Under the pieces are notes generated by a model that was given only the letters and a program-made list of their open reading frames with translations, was not told the DNA's origin and made no database searches. The translations under genes and the position numbers were made by a program. A DNA stretch of 64,000 nucleotides. It comes from Cupriavidus consociatus. GTDB taxonomy: Bacteria > Pseudomonadota > Gammaproteobacteria > Burkholderiales > Burkholderiaceae. Where the stretch lies: NCBI RefSeq assembly GCF_017814975.1, contig NZ_JAGIQA010000014.1, forward strand, positions 62,001 to 126,000, given 5' to 3'. Shown here one piece after another: positions 25,562 through 35,616 of this stretch. Position 1 is the stretch's first letter, and every line of letters starts with the position of its first letter.

Positions 25562-26335
25562 TTATCCCGCCCGCTTCTGCCGCGCTACGCGCAGGAAGGG
25601 CCGGACGAAGACCTGGAACAGGAACCGCTGGTAGACGTAGCGGCGCAGATAATAGCCGATGCTGCGCCGCGCCTTGTCGCTGGCATCGAGATCGGCACGA
25701 TGGCCTTCCAGCGCGGAGTCCTGCGCAAGTTCCGTCAGCCCGATGCAATACGGGACCACGGCACGGACCGTCACCAGGCCCTGCTTCTCGAACGCGGACC
25801 AGTAGTCGGCAGCACACCAGACCGGCTGGAGCCCCGCCAGCAGGCGCTCGGCCGCGGCCCGCGTCACCACGTAGCCATGCGCCCGCCACCATTCGCCATA
25901 GCGGCGCACCAGCTTGCGCCCGTGGCCAAGCGGCCGCGTGCCCCAGCGGGTGTACTTGTCGACGTGGGACAGCAGCACCACTTCCGCACGGTCCGGGTCG
26001 AGATGGGCTTCCAGCTCGGCGAGCACCGCCGGCAGGTCGTCGCCCAGCATGGCGTCGTCCTCCAGCACCAGCGCAAAGGCCGCGCCGTCTTCCAGCATCT
26101 GGCGGCATACGCCGAGGTGGCTGAGCGCACACCCGACTTCGCCGCGGCTCATGGGCCGGTACCGCACCGCGGCCGCGGCGGCATCGTAGCGGCATGCCAC
26201 GTCGTGTTCGGCAAGCGCGCGCCCGTCCACGGCAGCATAGACCTGGAACGGGACACCGAGGCGTTCAAGCTGCGCGGAGATGCGTTGCCGGCGCGAGCCC
26301 GCGCTCGCCAGGTTGATGACGTAGGCGCCGATCAT
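25562..26335 (-). CDS. Glycosyltransferase family 25 (LPS biosynthesis)
   Basis: 257 residues. Starts MIGAYVINLASAGSRRQRI, the GT25 N-terminal pattern, and has the donor-site LEDDA (VLEDDAMLGDD) near residue 90. The basic C-terminus suggests peripheral membrane attachment. GT25 enzymes in LPS loci add galactose or glucose to the core; the exact sugar here is unknown. Its ATG overlaps the stop of the O-antigen ligase by 4 bp, so translation is coupled. Confidence 0.85.
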   Translation of the reverse strand: MIGAYVINLASAGSRRQRISAQLERLGVPFQVYAAVDGRALAEHDVACRYDAAAAAVRYRPMSRGEVGCALSHLGVCRQMLEDGAAFALVLEDDAMLGDDLPAVLAELEAHLDPDRAEVVLLSHVDKYTRWGTRPLGHGRKLVRRYGEWWRAHGYVVTRAAAERLLAGLQPVWCAADYWSAFEKQGLVTVRAVVPYCIGLTELAQDSALEGHRADLDASDKARRSIGYYLRRYVYQRFLFQVFVRPFLRVARQKRAG

Positions 26336-27660
26336 GCCGCCACCGCCCGTGCGCCCGGCCGTGCCGGCAACTCCGGCACCTTGCGCTGCGCGACCACGAT
26401 GGCAAAGCAGGTCGCGATCATCAGCGTGTAGAAGGCATTGGTCATGGCGATGAAGAACATCGCTTCGGTCAGCCCGAACAGCAGGAAGCCAATGCTGATG
26501 GCGAGCCCCATGGTGGCAGCGGTGCGCGTGACCATGTCGCGGCTGCGCAGATGGCGCAGGAAAAAGCCTGCCGGCACGAGGTATAGCGCAAGTACCGCAA
26601 GCACCCCGGGAATCCCCTGCGTTGCCGCGATGTACAGCACATCGTTGTGCGAGTGCGCGAACTGGGTGGTTGCAGGCGTAATGAATCCGCTTGCTGCCAT
26701 GGCCTTGAGGTTGGCCTCGAATGCGTCCGGTCCCACGCCGGTCATCGGGTGCGTTTCCAGCATGTGCAGCGAGGCCTTCCACAGCTGCAGGCGCCAGCCC
26801 TCCGACGTATCCAGCCCGCGGTGCGTCACTACGGCCGCATCGATGCCCGGTGACGAGACCGCGGCATTGAGATTGGCGACCGCCTCATTCACACGCTTGC
26901 GGACGACATCGCTGCAGTATCCGGCTACCGCCATGCCTCCCACCAGGACCGCGAGCAAAGCGGCACGGGCGCGGATGGTCCATTTGCGCATGATGGTGAT
27001 CGCAATCAGCAGCAGCACGGGGATGGCGAGCCAGCCGCCACGTGTCGCACTGGCATACGATGTATAGACCCCGGCCGCGCCGGCCAGCAGTTTGGGCGCC
27101 ATCGAAAGCCACTGGCCGCGCCGGTCCCATCCAATCGAAATCAGCGCGAGCATCCCCATCAGCAGGGACAGATTGGAAAAGGGGATGACGTTGTTGACGC
27201 CGACATGGTCCGGCCGCCCCCCGGCGGTGGCGGTGTACATCCAGACCGCCGAAACGATCGCACCCACCACCAGCCCCCACTGCACGGCCTGCAGCGCACG
27301 CCGGTCGAGCAGTGCGAGGCCCCAGGCCAGCAACCCGAACAGGGCGAAGCGCAGGTAGAGATACGGCAGGCCCATGCCATCGCCGCTGACTACCTGGCGC
27401 AGCAGGAAGGCCGCCGGCACGGCCGCCATCGCTGCCGCCACCACCCAATGCTCGCGCAGCATCGCCCCCCAGTCGTACAGGCTGGCGCGGGGCTGCACGG
27501 ACAGCGCGAACACGCACCACAGCAGCAGGAAACTGAAACAGGCATTGGCCGCCGAAGGATAGGTCAGCAGCAGGATGGGAAAGGAGATCAGTGCGGCACA
27601 TGCCACCAGGGAGAAAACTTTTTCCATCCCTGTGAATCGGGACAAATGTGCTCTTATCAT
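26332..27660 (-). CDS. O-antigen ligase / Wzy-like membrane protein
   Basis: 442 residues with about 11-12 hydrophobic segments and one large periplasmic loop. It contains the WaaL/Wzy superfamily signature around FAHSHNDVLYIAATQGIPG. It would attach O-antigen to the lipid A core at the periplasmic face; a polymerase role cannot be excluded from sequence. The start at 27660 (MIRAHL) or 27627 (MEKVF) is uncertain because neither has a strong ribosome-binding site. First gene of the leftward ligase-GT25-msbA group. Confidence 0.82.
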   Translation of the reverse strand: MIRAHLSRFTGMEKVFSLVACAALISFPILLLTYPSAANACFSFLLLWCVFALSVQPRASLYDWGAMLREHWVVAAAMAAVPAAFLLRQVVSGDGMGLPYLYLRFALFGLLAWGLALLDRRALQAVQWGLVVGAIVSAVWMYTATAGGRPDHVGVNNVIPFSNLSLLMGMLALISIGWDRRGQWLSMAPKLLAGAAGVYTSYASATRGGWLAIPVLLLIAITIMRKWTIRARAALLAVLVGGMAVAGYCSDVVRKRVNEAVANLNAAVSSPGIDAAVVTHRGLDTSEGWRLQLWKASLHMLETHPMTGVGPDAFEANLKAMAASGFITPATTQFAHSHNDVLYIAATQGIPGVLAVLALYLVPAGFFLRHLRSRDMVTRTAATMGLAISIGFLLFGLTEAMFFIAMTNAFYTLMIATCFAIVVAQRKVPELPARPGARAVAA

Positions 27661-27838
27661 CAAGTTCGCAATTGGAGAAAACGGCGCCGGGGCATTGCCC
27701 GCCGGCCGGCGGAAACCACCAGGCGGCGCCGGGGCCACTGCGCCGGTGCGGTAGAATACGCGATCTTCCATCAGCACTCGGCTGTTGGCGGCGCCGGCGG
27801 CTCGTCGGTCTGCCCGACAGGGGTGCCGCCCATATTCC

Positions 27839-28609
27839 ATGAAAGTCTCGGCCGTCATCATTACCAGGAATGAAGCTCACAATATCGGGGCTTGCCTCGA
27901 CAGCGTGTCCTGGTGCGAAGAGGCGATTATAGTGGATTGGGCCAGCTCGGATGACACCGTGGCGATTGCGCGTGATGCCGGCGCCACTGTGATCCAGACC
28001 GAAGACTGGCCGGGATTCGGCCCGCAAAAGAACCGCGCGGTCAGTGCCGCCAGGGGCGACTGGATTCTCAGCCTGGATGCCGACGAGCGCGTCACGCCTG
28101 CGCTGCGCGATGAAATCCTGCGGCATATCTCCCGGCCCGATGCCCAGGCCCTGGCACTGCCGCGCCTGTCCGCGTTCTGCGGCACCTTCGTGCGCCATGC
28201 CGGCTGGTATCCGGACTATGTCACGCGCGTGTTCCGCAACGGCCGCGGCCGCTTCACCGACGACCTGGTCCATGAGCACCTGAAGGTGGACGATCACGTG
28301 ACCCGCTTGCGCGAGCCGCTGATCCACTACAGCTACCGTTCGTTGTCGGACGTGCTGCGCAAGATCGACAGCTACTCCAGCGCCGGTGCGCAGCAGGCCT
28401 ACGCGCGCGGCAAGCGCAGCTCGGTGGCTTCGGCCGCGGGCCACGGTCTGTGGGCGTTCATCCGCACCTACGTGTTCAAGCGCGGCTTCCTCGATGGCAG
28501 CGCGGGCTTCGGCGTCGCGCTGATGAACGCGCAGGCGAGCTACTACAAGTACGCGAAGCTCGCGCTGCTGCACGCCGCGGACAGCGCCCGGGTGCGCGGT
28601 GAAGCCTGA
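27839..28609 (+). CDS. Glycosyltransferase family 2, WaaE/KdtX-like
   Basis: 256 residues, starting MKVSAVIITRNEAHNIGACL, with the donor-metal motif SLDADERVTP near 80 and GFGPQKNRAV before it. Overall it resembles WaaE, which adds glucose to heptose in the LPS core. The usual DSGS motif reads DWAS here. A TAGAAT hexamer lies at 27752. It is divergent from the O-antigen ligase and followed 26 bp later by a GT4 gene, forming a two-gene LPS-core unit. Confidence 0.85.
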   Translation: MKVSAVIITRNEAHNIGACLDSVSWCEEAIIVDWASSDDTVAIARDAGATVIQTEDWPGFGPQKNRAVSAARGDWILSLDADERVTPALRDEILRHISRPDAQALALPRLSAFCGTFVRHAGWYPDYVTRVFRNGRGRFTDDLVHEHLKVDDHVTRLREPLIHYSYRSLSDVLRKIDSYSSAGAQQAYARGKRSSVASAAGHGLWAFIRTYVFKRGFLDGSAGFGVALMNAQASYYKYAKLALLHAADSARVRGEA

Positions 28610-28635
28610 CGCCCATCCTCTCACTGCAACCACCG

Positions 28636-29706
28636 ATGAAAATTGGCATTTCCTGCAACCGCTTCGGCGCCGGCGGCGGCCTGGAGCGCTATGCGCTCGA
28701 CATCAGCCAGGCCATGGCCGGCCACGCGGGCACCGAGGTGTCGGTCTACGCGCGCCGCTTCGATGCCGGCGTGGCGGCAGCGTCCGGCATCGAGCCGCAC
28801 CGGATCGTGGTCTCTTGGCTGCCAGGCAAGTTGCGCGACCGCTATTTCTCCTGGCGCCTGCAGGCGCGCCTGCCTGCCGATGCGGTGCTGATCGGCTGCA
28901 ATCGCGTGCGGGGATCCGACATCGCCATCTGCGGCGGCACCCATCGCGGCTACCTGGCCGCGCGCGGCACGCCGCCGCGCCGCTCCGACCGCTGGCAGAT
29001 CGATCTCGAAAGCGCGCAGTACGCCGGCGCGCATTGCGTGGTGGCGCACTCGGCGCTGATGCGGCGCGAAGTGGTGGAGTTGTACGGGATACCGGAAGAC
29101 CGGGTGCACTTGCTCTACCCGCCGGTCGACACGCAGCGCTTTTCGCCGGTCGACGACGCCACGCGCGCGTCACTGCGCAGCGAGTTCGGTTTTGGCGACG
29201 ATGAGGTCGTGTTCCTGTTTCCGTCGTCGGGACATGCCCGCAAGGGATTCGACCTGCTGGCCGATTACTTCTCGAATTCCAGTCTGCCGATTACGCTGGC
29301 AGTGGCGGGCCGCCCGGTCGGGCGCAACATCCCGCGCGTGCGCGAGCTAGGCTACAGCAGCCGGATTGACGCGCTCTACCGCGCCGCGGACTTCACCATC
29401 CTGGCATCGGGCTATGAACCGTTCGGGCTGGTCGGGGTGGAATCCGTGCTGTGCGGCACACCGCTGGTGTTTGCCGACAATATCGCCTGCCTGGAAGTGA
29501 TCCGGCCGCAGGCCGTCCATGCGTTCGCTCGCGACCGCGCCGATACGCTCGACCAGGCCATCCGCGCCGCCGTGCAGGCCGCGCAGTCCGGCCAGGCGAG
29601 GCTGGCGCAGCCGATGTCCATGCTGGACTACGATCCGCGCATCGGCACCCACGTCGATAGCCTGCTGGCACTGGCGGGGCAGGCGCTGGCCGCGCGGCGC
29701 GCCTGA
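28636..29706 (+). CDS. Glycosyltransferase family 4 (LPS core)
   Basis: 356 residues of GT-B fold. MKIGISCNRFGAGGGLERYA matches the N-terminal glycine-rich loop of WaaG-type enzymes, and the EPFGLVGVES motif near 265 is the GT4 EX7E donor site. Likely adds a hexose to the LPS core; specificity unknown. Probably co-transcribed with the GT2 gene. Convergent with dnaE, with only a short ACGCCGC/GCGGCGT hairpin (29709-29726) between. Confidence 0.85.
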   Translation: MKIGISCNRFGAGGGLERYALDISQAMAGHAGTEVSVYARRFDAGVAAASGIEPHRIVVSWLPGKLRDRYFSWRLQARLPADAVLIGCNRVRGSDIAICGGTHRGYLAARGTPPRRSDRWQIDLESAQYAGAHCVVAHSALMRREVVELYGIPEDRVHLLYPPVDTQRFSPVDDATRASLRSEFGFGDDEVVFLFPSSGHARKGFDLLADYFSNSSLPITLAVAGRPVGRNIPRVRELGYSSRIDALYRAADFTILASGYEPFGLVGVESVLCGTPLVFADNIACLEVIRPQAVHAFARDRADTLDQAIRAAVQAAQSGQARLAQPMSMLDYDPRIGTHVDSLLALAGQALAARRA

Positions 29707-29725
29707 GCACGCCGCCGGTGCGGCG

Positions 29726-32700
29726 TCATTCGTAGAGCGTATTCACGCTCTCTGGTGACAGCGCCTGCCGCAGCGCGCCCAGCGCTTCGTCGGACGGTAC
29801 CACCTGCCACTCCTGCCCCAGCACGGCTTCGCACGAAGCGGTCCGGGCCTGGTAGCCGATCCGCACTGGCAATCCCTGCGCGCCGGTGGCGCGCGCCAGG
29901 TGCGGCATCAGCAGTTCGCGCAGCATCCCGGTCGAAGAATTGCCATTCATCACCAGACGCACGGCCGTCGCAAACCGGATCCGTGCCGCGGTCAGGTCCA
30001 TCACCGATTCCGCGGTAAAGCGCACACCACCGGTAAAGGTATCGTGCCGCGCATTGCCGGTGGCGATCAGCAGCTCATCCTCGCGGAACATCTGCCGGTT
30101 GGCGTCGAAGACCTCGTTGAACACCGTCATCTCGACCAGCCCGGTGCCGTCGTCCAGCGTGACGATCAGCATCTTGCCGCGCTGGGTCATCTGGGTGCGG
30201 ATGCCGGAGATCACGCCGGCGATGGTCTTGCCGCGCACGTCCCGGCCGAAGCCGCCGCCGTTGCCCTGCACTTCCTTTTCCAGCGAGGCCAGCGTGCCCT
30301 TGTTGAAGCGGCGCACCTCGTCGCGGTAGGCGTCGAACAGGTGGCCGGAGAAATAGTAGCCGAGCGCCTGCTTTTCTTCCTGCAGCGTGCGCTTGGGACT
30401 CCAGCGCGGCTCGTCGAGCAGTTCGGGGCGGTGCGCTTCGCCGGCATCGCCCATCAGGTCGAACAGCGACACCTGATTGGCGGACTCGGCCTTCTGCTCC
30501 GCGGCTTCCATGGCGATCGGCACCGAGGCCAGCAGCTGGGCGCGGTTGTCGTTCAGGCTGTCGAAGGCGCCGGCGCGGATCAGCGCTTCCATGGTGCGGC
30601 GGTTGACCTGGCGGCGGTCGACGCGCTCGCAGAAGTCGAACAGGTCCTTGAACGCCCCGCCCTCTTCGCGCGCGCGCAGGATGTCTTCGATCGCGCCCTG
30701 CCCGCTGCCCTTGATGCCGCCCAGGCCATAGCGGATGGTCTTCGGGTCGGTCGGCGCGAAGCGGTATTCGCTGGCGTTGACGTCCGGCGGCAGCACCGCG
30801 ATCTTGTTGAGCTTGCAGTCCTCGTAGAGGATCTTGACCTTGTCGGTGTCATCCATGGCCAGCGACATGTTGGCTGCCATGAATTCGGCCGGGTGGTGCG
30901 CCTTGAGCCAGGCGGTGTAGTACGCCAGCAGCGCATAGGCCGCCGCGTGCGACTTGTTGAAGCCGTAGCCCGCGAACTTCTCCATCAGGTCGAAGATGTC
31001 GTCGGCCTGCTGCGCATTGAGGCCGTTCTTGTCGGCACCCTCGCGGAACATGACGCGATGCTGCGCCATCTCCTCCGGCTTCTTCTTGCCCATCGCGCGA
31101 CGCAGCAGGTCGGCGCCGCCCAGCGAGTAGCCGCCGATGATCTGCGCCATCTGCATCACCTGCTCCTGGTAGACCATGATGCCGTAGGTCTCTTTCAGGA
31201 CAGGTTCGACGCGCGGATCGGGATACTCCACCTTCTCGCGGCCGTGCTTGCGCGCGCAGAAGCTGGGGATCAGGTCCATCGGGCCCGGGCGGTAGAGTGC
31301 CACCAGCGCGATGATGTCCTCGAAGCGGTCGGGCTTGGCGTCCTTCAGCATGCCCTGCATGCCGCGGCTTTCCAGCTGGAACACGGCGACCGTATTGGCA
31401 GTCTTCAGGATGTCGAAGGCGGGGCCGTCGTCGAGGGGGATGTGGCTGCAGTTCCAGTCGGCCTTGCTCGGATCCAGGCGGCGGATATAGCGCTCGGCCC
31501 AGTCCAGGATGGTCAGCGTGGTCAGGCCCAGGAAGTCGAACTTGACCAGGCCGGCGGCCTCGACGTCGTCCTTGTCGTACTGGCTGACGACGCCGCTCAT
31601 GCCGTCGTTCTGCGCGCCTTGCGTGTACAGCGGGCAGAAATCGGTCAGCCTGCCGGGCGCGATCAGCACACCGCCGGCGTGCATGCCGACGTTACGCGTC
31701 ATGCCTTCGACGCGCTGCGCCAGTTCCAGCAGCTGGCGCACTTCTTCCTCGTTGTTCTCGCGCTCGGTCAGCAGCGGCTCTTCTTTCTTCGCTTCCTCGA
31801 TGGTGACCAGCTTGCCCGGCTTGAACGGGATCAGCTTGGCGATGCCGTCGACAAAGCCATAGCCCAGGTCGAGCACGCGGCCCACGTCGCGCACCGCGGC
31901 CTTGGCGGCCATGGTGCCGAAGGTGGCGATCTGCGACACCGCGTCCTTGCCGTACTTCTCTTTCACGTACGTGATCACGCGATCGCGGCCGTGCTGGCAG
32001 AAGTCGATATCGAAGTCGGGCATCGAGACCCGCTCCGGGTTCAGGAAACGCTCGAACAGCAGCGCGTACTTGAGCGGATCGAGGTCGGTAATGCCCAGCG
32101 CATACGCGACCAGCGAACCGGCACCGGAGCCCCGGCCGGGCCCGACCGGCACGCCGTTGTTCTTGGCCCAGTTGATAAAGTCCGCCACGATCAGGAAGTA
32201 GCCGGGGAAGCCCATCTTGATGATGGTGCCGGTCTCGAACTCCAGCCGTGCGTAGTAATCCGGGCGCTTCGCTTCGCGCACCGCTTCGTCCGGGAACAGC
32301 ACCGCCATGCGCTTTTCCAGGCCGTCCTTGGCCATGAAGACGAGGTAGTCGTCCAGCGACATGCCGTCCGGCGTCGGGAACAGGGGCAGGCGCGGCTTGC
32401 CCAGCTCCAGCGTCAGGTTGCAGCGACGCGCGATCTCGACCGCGTTCTCAAGCGCCGAGGGGATATCCGCGAACAGCGCGCACATCTCGTCCTGGGTCTT
32501 GAAGTACTGGTCGGTGGTGAAGCGCCGCGTGCGGCGCGGGTTGGCCAGCAGCTCGCCCTCGGCGATGCACACGCGCGCCTCGTGCGCGGTGTAGTCGTCC
32601 GGCGTCATGAACTGCACCGGATGCGTGGCGACCACCGGCAACTGCTGCTCGGCCGCCAGTTGCACGGCCTGCTGCACGTAGGCATCGGTGCCGGCATGGC

Positions 32701-33241
32701 CGGCACGCTGCAGTTCGACATAGAAGCGCTGCGGAAACACCGACGCCCAGTGCTGCGCGGCACGGCGCGCGCCCTCGGCATTGCCGTTGGCCAGCGCCAT
32801 GCCGATATCGCCGCCCATCGCGCCGGACAGCGCGATCAGGCCGGTGGCAAGCGGCATGTCGTCTTCGCCCGGCTCCAGGAACCACGACGGATCGATCTCG
32901 GCGCGGCCGCGGTACTGGTTGCCCAGCCACGCGCGCGACAGCAGCATGCACAGGTTCAGGTAGCCGCGCCGGTCCTGCACCAGCAGCAGCAGGCGCGCGG
33001 GCTTGTCGCGGTCTTCGGCATTGGTCAGCCAGACATCGGCCCCGACTACCGGCTTCACGCCCTTGCCGCGCGCTTCCTTGTAATAGCGGATCAGCCCGAA
33101 GGCGTTGGCAAGATCCGTCAGGGCGAGCGCACCCATGCCATCGGCGGCGGCGGCCTTGACGGCGTCGTCGAGGCGGACGATGCCGTCCACGACGGAGTAT
33201 TCGGAATGCAGGCGGAGGTGGACGAAGCGGGGTGCGGACAT
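29726..33241 (-). CDS. dnaE: DNA polymerase III alpha subunit
   Basis: Replicative polymerase, 1,171 residues, full length. Order: PHP domain at the N-terminus (FVHLRLHSEYS, ALTDLANAFG), polymerase palm with PDFDIDF, tandem HhH and OB-fold near the C-terminus. An in-frame ATG three codons earlier (33250) is possible. TACAAT on the minus strand (33254-33249) lies so close to the start that the mRNA would be nearly leaderless if it is the -10. Monocistronic. Confidence 0.97.
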   Translation of the reverse strand: MSAPRFVHLRLHSEYSVVDGIVRLDDAVKAAAADGMGALALTDLANAFGLIRYYKEARGKGVKPVVGADVWLTNAEDRDKPARLLLLVQDRRGYLNLCMLLSRAWLGNQYRGRAEIDPSWFLEPGEDDMPLATGLIALSGAMGGDIGMALANGNAEGARRAAQHWASVFPQRFYVELQRAGHAGTDAYVQQAVQLAAEQQLPVVATHPVQFMTPDDYTAHEARVCIAEGELLANPRRTRRFTTDQYFKTQDEMCALFADIPSALENAVEIARRCNLTLELGKPRLPLFPTPDGMSLDDYLVFMAKDGLEKRMAVLFPDEAVREAKRPDYYARLEFETGTIIKMGFPGYFLIVADFINWAKNNGVPVGPGRGSGAGSLVAYALGITDLDPLKYALLFERFLNPERVSMPDFDIDFCQHGRDRVITYVKEKYGKDAVSQIATFGTMAAKAAVRDVGRVLDLGYGFVDGIAKLIPFKPGKLVTIEEAKKEEPLLTERENNEEEVRQLLELAQRVEGMTRNVGMHAGGVLIAPGRLTDFCPLYTQGAQNDGMSGVVSQYDKDDVEAAGLVKFDFLGLTTLTILDWAERYIRRLDPSKADWNCSHIPLDDGPAFDILKTANTVAVFQLESRGMQGMLKDAKPDRFEDIIALVALYRPGPMDLIPSFCARKHGREKVEYPDPRVEPVLKETYGIMVYQEQVMQMAQIIGGYSLGGADLLRRAMGKKKPEEMAQHRVMFREGADKNGLNAQQADDIFDLMEKFAGYGFNKSHAAAYALLAYYTAWLKAHHPAEFMAANMSLAMDDTDKVKILYEDCKLNKIAVLPPDVNASEYRFAPTDPKTIRYGLGGIKGSGQGAIEDILRAREEGGAFKDLFDFCERVDRRQVNRRTMEALIRAGAFDSLNDNRAQLLASVPIAMEAAEQKAESANQVSLFDLMGDAGEAHRPELLDEPRWSPKRTLQEEKQALGYYFSGHLFDAYRDEVRRFNKGTLASLEKEVQGNGGGFGRDVRGKTIAGVISGIRTQMTQRGKMLIVTLDDGTGLVEMTVFNEVFDANRQMFREDELLIATGNARHDTFTGGVRFTAESVMDLTAARIRFATAVRLVMNGNSSTGMLRELLMPHLARATGAQGLPVRIGYQARTASCEAVLGQEWQVVPSDEALGALRQALSPESVNTLYE

Positions 33242-33457
33242 GGGCGACATTGTACCGGCTCGACCCGTCTGCCGGCCTCCAATATTGCGTGCAGGCGATG
33301 CGTGCACGCCGCTGCGCAAAGCTGATTGGAGTGGTTGGGAATGCGCGGCAGAAGCGCGCGCGCGCGTTATAATTTCGCCTTTCCAATCAGGCAGTTATTG
33401 CAAGCCGCCAACGCCCTCCCCGCCCTTCCGGGCGCGGCCGCGCAGGCGCCGTCCCTC

Positions 33458-34303
33458 ATGCAGATCGTCAATATTTCCGCTTACAAATTCGTCTCGCTGG
33501 ACGACATCGAGACCCTGCGCCCGGCCATGCGCGAGCGCTGCGAAGCGGCCGGCCTGAAAGGGACGATCCTGCTCGCGCCCGAGGGCATCAACATGTTCCT
33601 GGCCGGCCCGCGCGCAGCCATCGACGGTTTCATGGCGTGGCTGCATGCCGACGCGCGCTTCGCCGATATCGCGCCCAAGGAAAGCCTGTCGGAGAACCAG
33701 CCCTTCAAGCGCATGCTGGTGCGCGCCAAGAAGGAAATCATTACCATGAAGATGCCGCTGATCCGCCCGGAGAACGGCCGCGCGCCGTCGCTGCGGCCGG
33801 CGGACCTGAAGCGCTGGCTGGACCAGGGGCATGACGACGAAGGCCGCCCGGTGGTGATGCTCGATACGCGCAATGACTTCGAAGTGGCGGTCGGCACCTT
33901 CGAAGATGCGGTCGAGTACGACATCGCCAAGTTCAGCGAATTTCCCGACGCTGTCGCCGCGCACAAGGCAGAGCTGGAAGGCAAGACCGTGGTGTCGTTC
34001 TGCACCGGCGGCATCCGCTGCGAGAAGGCGGCGATCCACATGCAGGAAGTCGGCGTCGAGCGCGTGTACCAGCTCGAGGGCGGCATCCTGAAGTACTTCG
34101 AGGAAGTGGGCGGCAGCCACTATCGCGGTGACTGCTTCGTCTTCGACTACCGCACCGCGCTGAACCCGAACCTGGAGCCCGCCGGCCCCAAGCAGTGCTT
34201 CGCCTGCCGTGCGGTGGTCACGCCGGAAGAACAACAGAGCCCGCACTACGTGATCGGCAAGAGCTGCCCGCACTGCATCGACGCCAGGCAGGCGGCAGCC
34301 TGA
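33458..34303 (+). CDS. trhO: tRNA uridine-34 hydroxylase (rhodanese family) TrhO
   Basis: Oxygen-dependent hydroxylation of tRNA U34, part of 5-methoxyuridine synthesis. 281 residues: N-terminal acylphosphatase-like domain, then rhodanese with catalytic C182 and C188 in FCTGGIRCEKA. A C-terminal Cys pattern (CFACRAV and CPHC) may bind zinc. A TATAAT at 33368-33373 lies 85 bp before the start with no good -35. Convergent with the CoA pyrophosphatase gene. Confidence 0.9.
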   Translation: MQIVNISAYKFVSLDDIETLRPAMRERCEAAGLKGTILLAPEGINMFLAGPRAAIDGFMAWLHADARFADIAPKESLSENQPFKRMLVRAKKEIITMKMPLIRPENGRAPSLRPADLKRWLDQGHDDEGRPVVMLDTRNDFEVAVGTFEDAVEYDIAKFSEFPDAVAAHKAELEGKTVVSFCTGGIRCEKAAIHMQEVGVERVYQLEGGILKYFEEVGGSHYRGDCFVFDYRTALNPNLEPAGPKQCFACRAVVTPEEQQSPHYVIGKSCPHCIDARQAAA

Positions 34304-34324
34304 GAGAAGCCCGGGGGTGGCCGC

Positions 34325-35005
34325 TCAGGCCGCCAGCAGGTGGTAGAGATTGCGCAGCATGCCCGCGGTGGCGCCCCAGATAAAGCGGTGGCCGCCGCCC
34401 TCGCGCGGATAGGGCATGGCGTAGAACAGGCGCTCGCCGTCGACCCAGCGGAACAGGCGCCGCTCGTGGTGTGACGGGTTCATCAGAAAGGCGAGCGGCA
34501 CCTCGAAGACATCGGCCACTTCCGAGGCATCCGGGCGCAGCGTGAAACCATCGCGCACCAGGCCGACCACCGGGCTGACGTGGAACCCTGTGCCGGTGAT
34601 GTAGTCAGGCAGCGCGCCCAGCACTTCCACGTAGGCGCGCGCCAGGCCCACCTCTTCTTCCGTTTCGCGCAACGCCGTGTCGATGCGGTTCGTGTCCCAC
34701 TGCTCCTGCCTGCCGCCCGGGAAGCTGATCTGCCCCGCATGCGCGCTCAGGTTGGCGTTGCGCTGGGTCAGCAGCACGGTCAGGCCATCGCGGCGTTCCA
34801 CCAGCGGCACCAGCACGGCGGCATCGCGCAGGCCGCGGCTGCGGTCGTAGACGCGCGATTCGTCGGTCAGCTCCGGCGCCCAGGCCGGCGGCACCTCGAA
34901 GCGGTGGCGGATGAAGTCGACCTGCAGGCGCGGCTCGCTCAATGGCGCATTGCGCAGGTCGGTGTCGACGACGGGAAGGGATTCGGGATCGAAGGCGGGA
35001 CGCAT
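34325..35005 (-). CDS. NUDIX CoA pyrophosphatase
   Basis: 226 residues. The Nudix region reads ISFPGGRQEQWD then ALRETEEEVGL, preceded by LLTQRNANLSAHAGQ, the signature (UPF0035) of CoA diphosphatases such as NudL/YeaB. These hydrolyse CoA to 3',5'-ADP and phosphopantetheine. The start at 35005 (MRPAFDPESL) is preferred over an upstream ATG at 35089 that would read through the rplS terminator. Confidence 0.88.
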   Translation of the reverse strand: MRPAFDPESLPVVDTDLRNAPLSEPRLQVDFIRHRFEVPPAWAPELTDESRVYDRSRGLRDAAVLVPLVERRDGLTVLLTQRNANLSAHAGQISFPGGRQEQWDTNRIDTALRETEEEVGLARAYVEVLGALPDYITGTGFHVSPVVGLVRDGFTLRPDASEVADVFEVPLAFLMNPSHHERRLFRWVDGERLFYAMPYPREGGGHRFIWGATAGMLRNLYHLLAA

Positions 35006-35078
35006 AACAACTGCAAGTATGACAGAAGCGCGCAATTCGGCGCCGCAGCAAAATCGGGTGTTGCCCGCGCGCCAATGC

Positions 35079-35104
35079 AAAAAGGGCACCCATGGGGTGC
35101 CCTT
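35079..35104 (-). terminator. Terminator of the rpsP-rimM-trmD-rplS operon
   Basis: Ten-base-pair stem AAGGGCACCC/GGGTGCCCTT with ATG loop; on the minus strand it is followed by TTTTT. It lies 45 bp after the rplS stop codon. Confidence 0.92.
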
Positions 35105-35148
35105 CCTGAGGAAACGCTGGCCGGGTCGCCCCGGCCAGCATGTCCGGC

Positions 35149-35541
35149 TTACTCCGCAGCCTTGGCAGCGGTGGCAGCCTTCGACACCAGCTTTTCCTTG
35201 ATACGTGCGGACTTGCCCGAACGCTGGCGCAGATAGTACAGCTTCGCGCGACGCACGTCGCCGCGACGCTTCACTTCGATGGCAGCGATCAGCGGCGAGT
35301 ACAGCTGGAACGTACGTTCCACGCCTTCACCCGACGAGATCTTGCGCACGATGAAGGACGAGTTCAGGCCGCGGTTACGCTTGGCGATCACCACGCCTTC
35401 GTAGGCCTGCACGCGCTTGCGGTTACCTTCCACCACGTTCACGCTGACGATCACGGTGTCGCCGGGTGCGAATGCGGGGATGGTCTTGTTCGCGGTCAGA
35501 CGCGCGATCTCTTCCTTCTCGATCTGTTCGATGAGGTTCAT
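35149..35541 (-). CDS. rplS: 50S ribosomal protein L19
   Basis: Sits at the 30S-50S interface. 130 residues, slightly longer than E. coli L19 because of an Ala/Lys-rich end. It begins MNLIEQIEKEEIARL and contains FAPGDTVIVSVNVVEG and RGLNSSFIVRKISSGEGVER. Last gene of the operon, 75 bp after trmD. Confidence 0.98.
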   Translation of the reverse strand: MNLIEQIEKEEIARLTANKTIPAFAPGDTVIVSVNVVEGNRKRVQAYEGVVIAKRNRGLNSSFIVRKISSGEGVERTFQLYSPLIAAIEVKRRGDVRRAKLYYLRQRSGKSARIKEKLVSKAATAAKAAE

Positions 35542-35616
35542 CGTTTTTTCTCCGTAACCATCGTGCCGGCGTTGTATGCCCCAGGCATGTCCCGGGCCCC
35601 GGCAGAGGATGGGGTT

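Noticed and set aside
29900..33325. 1,141-codon open frame antisense to dnaE
   Set aside because: It mirrors the dnaE codons; its product is His/Val/Leu/Arg-rich with no family motif. Such antisense frames are expected from GC-rich codon bias.
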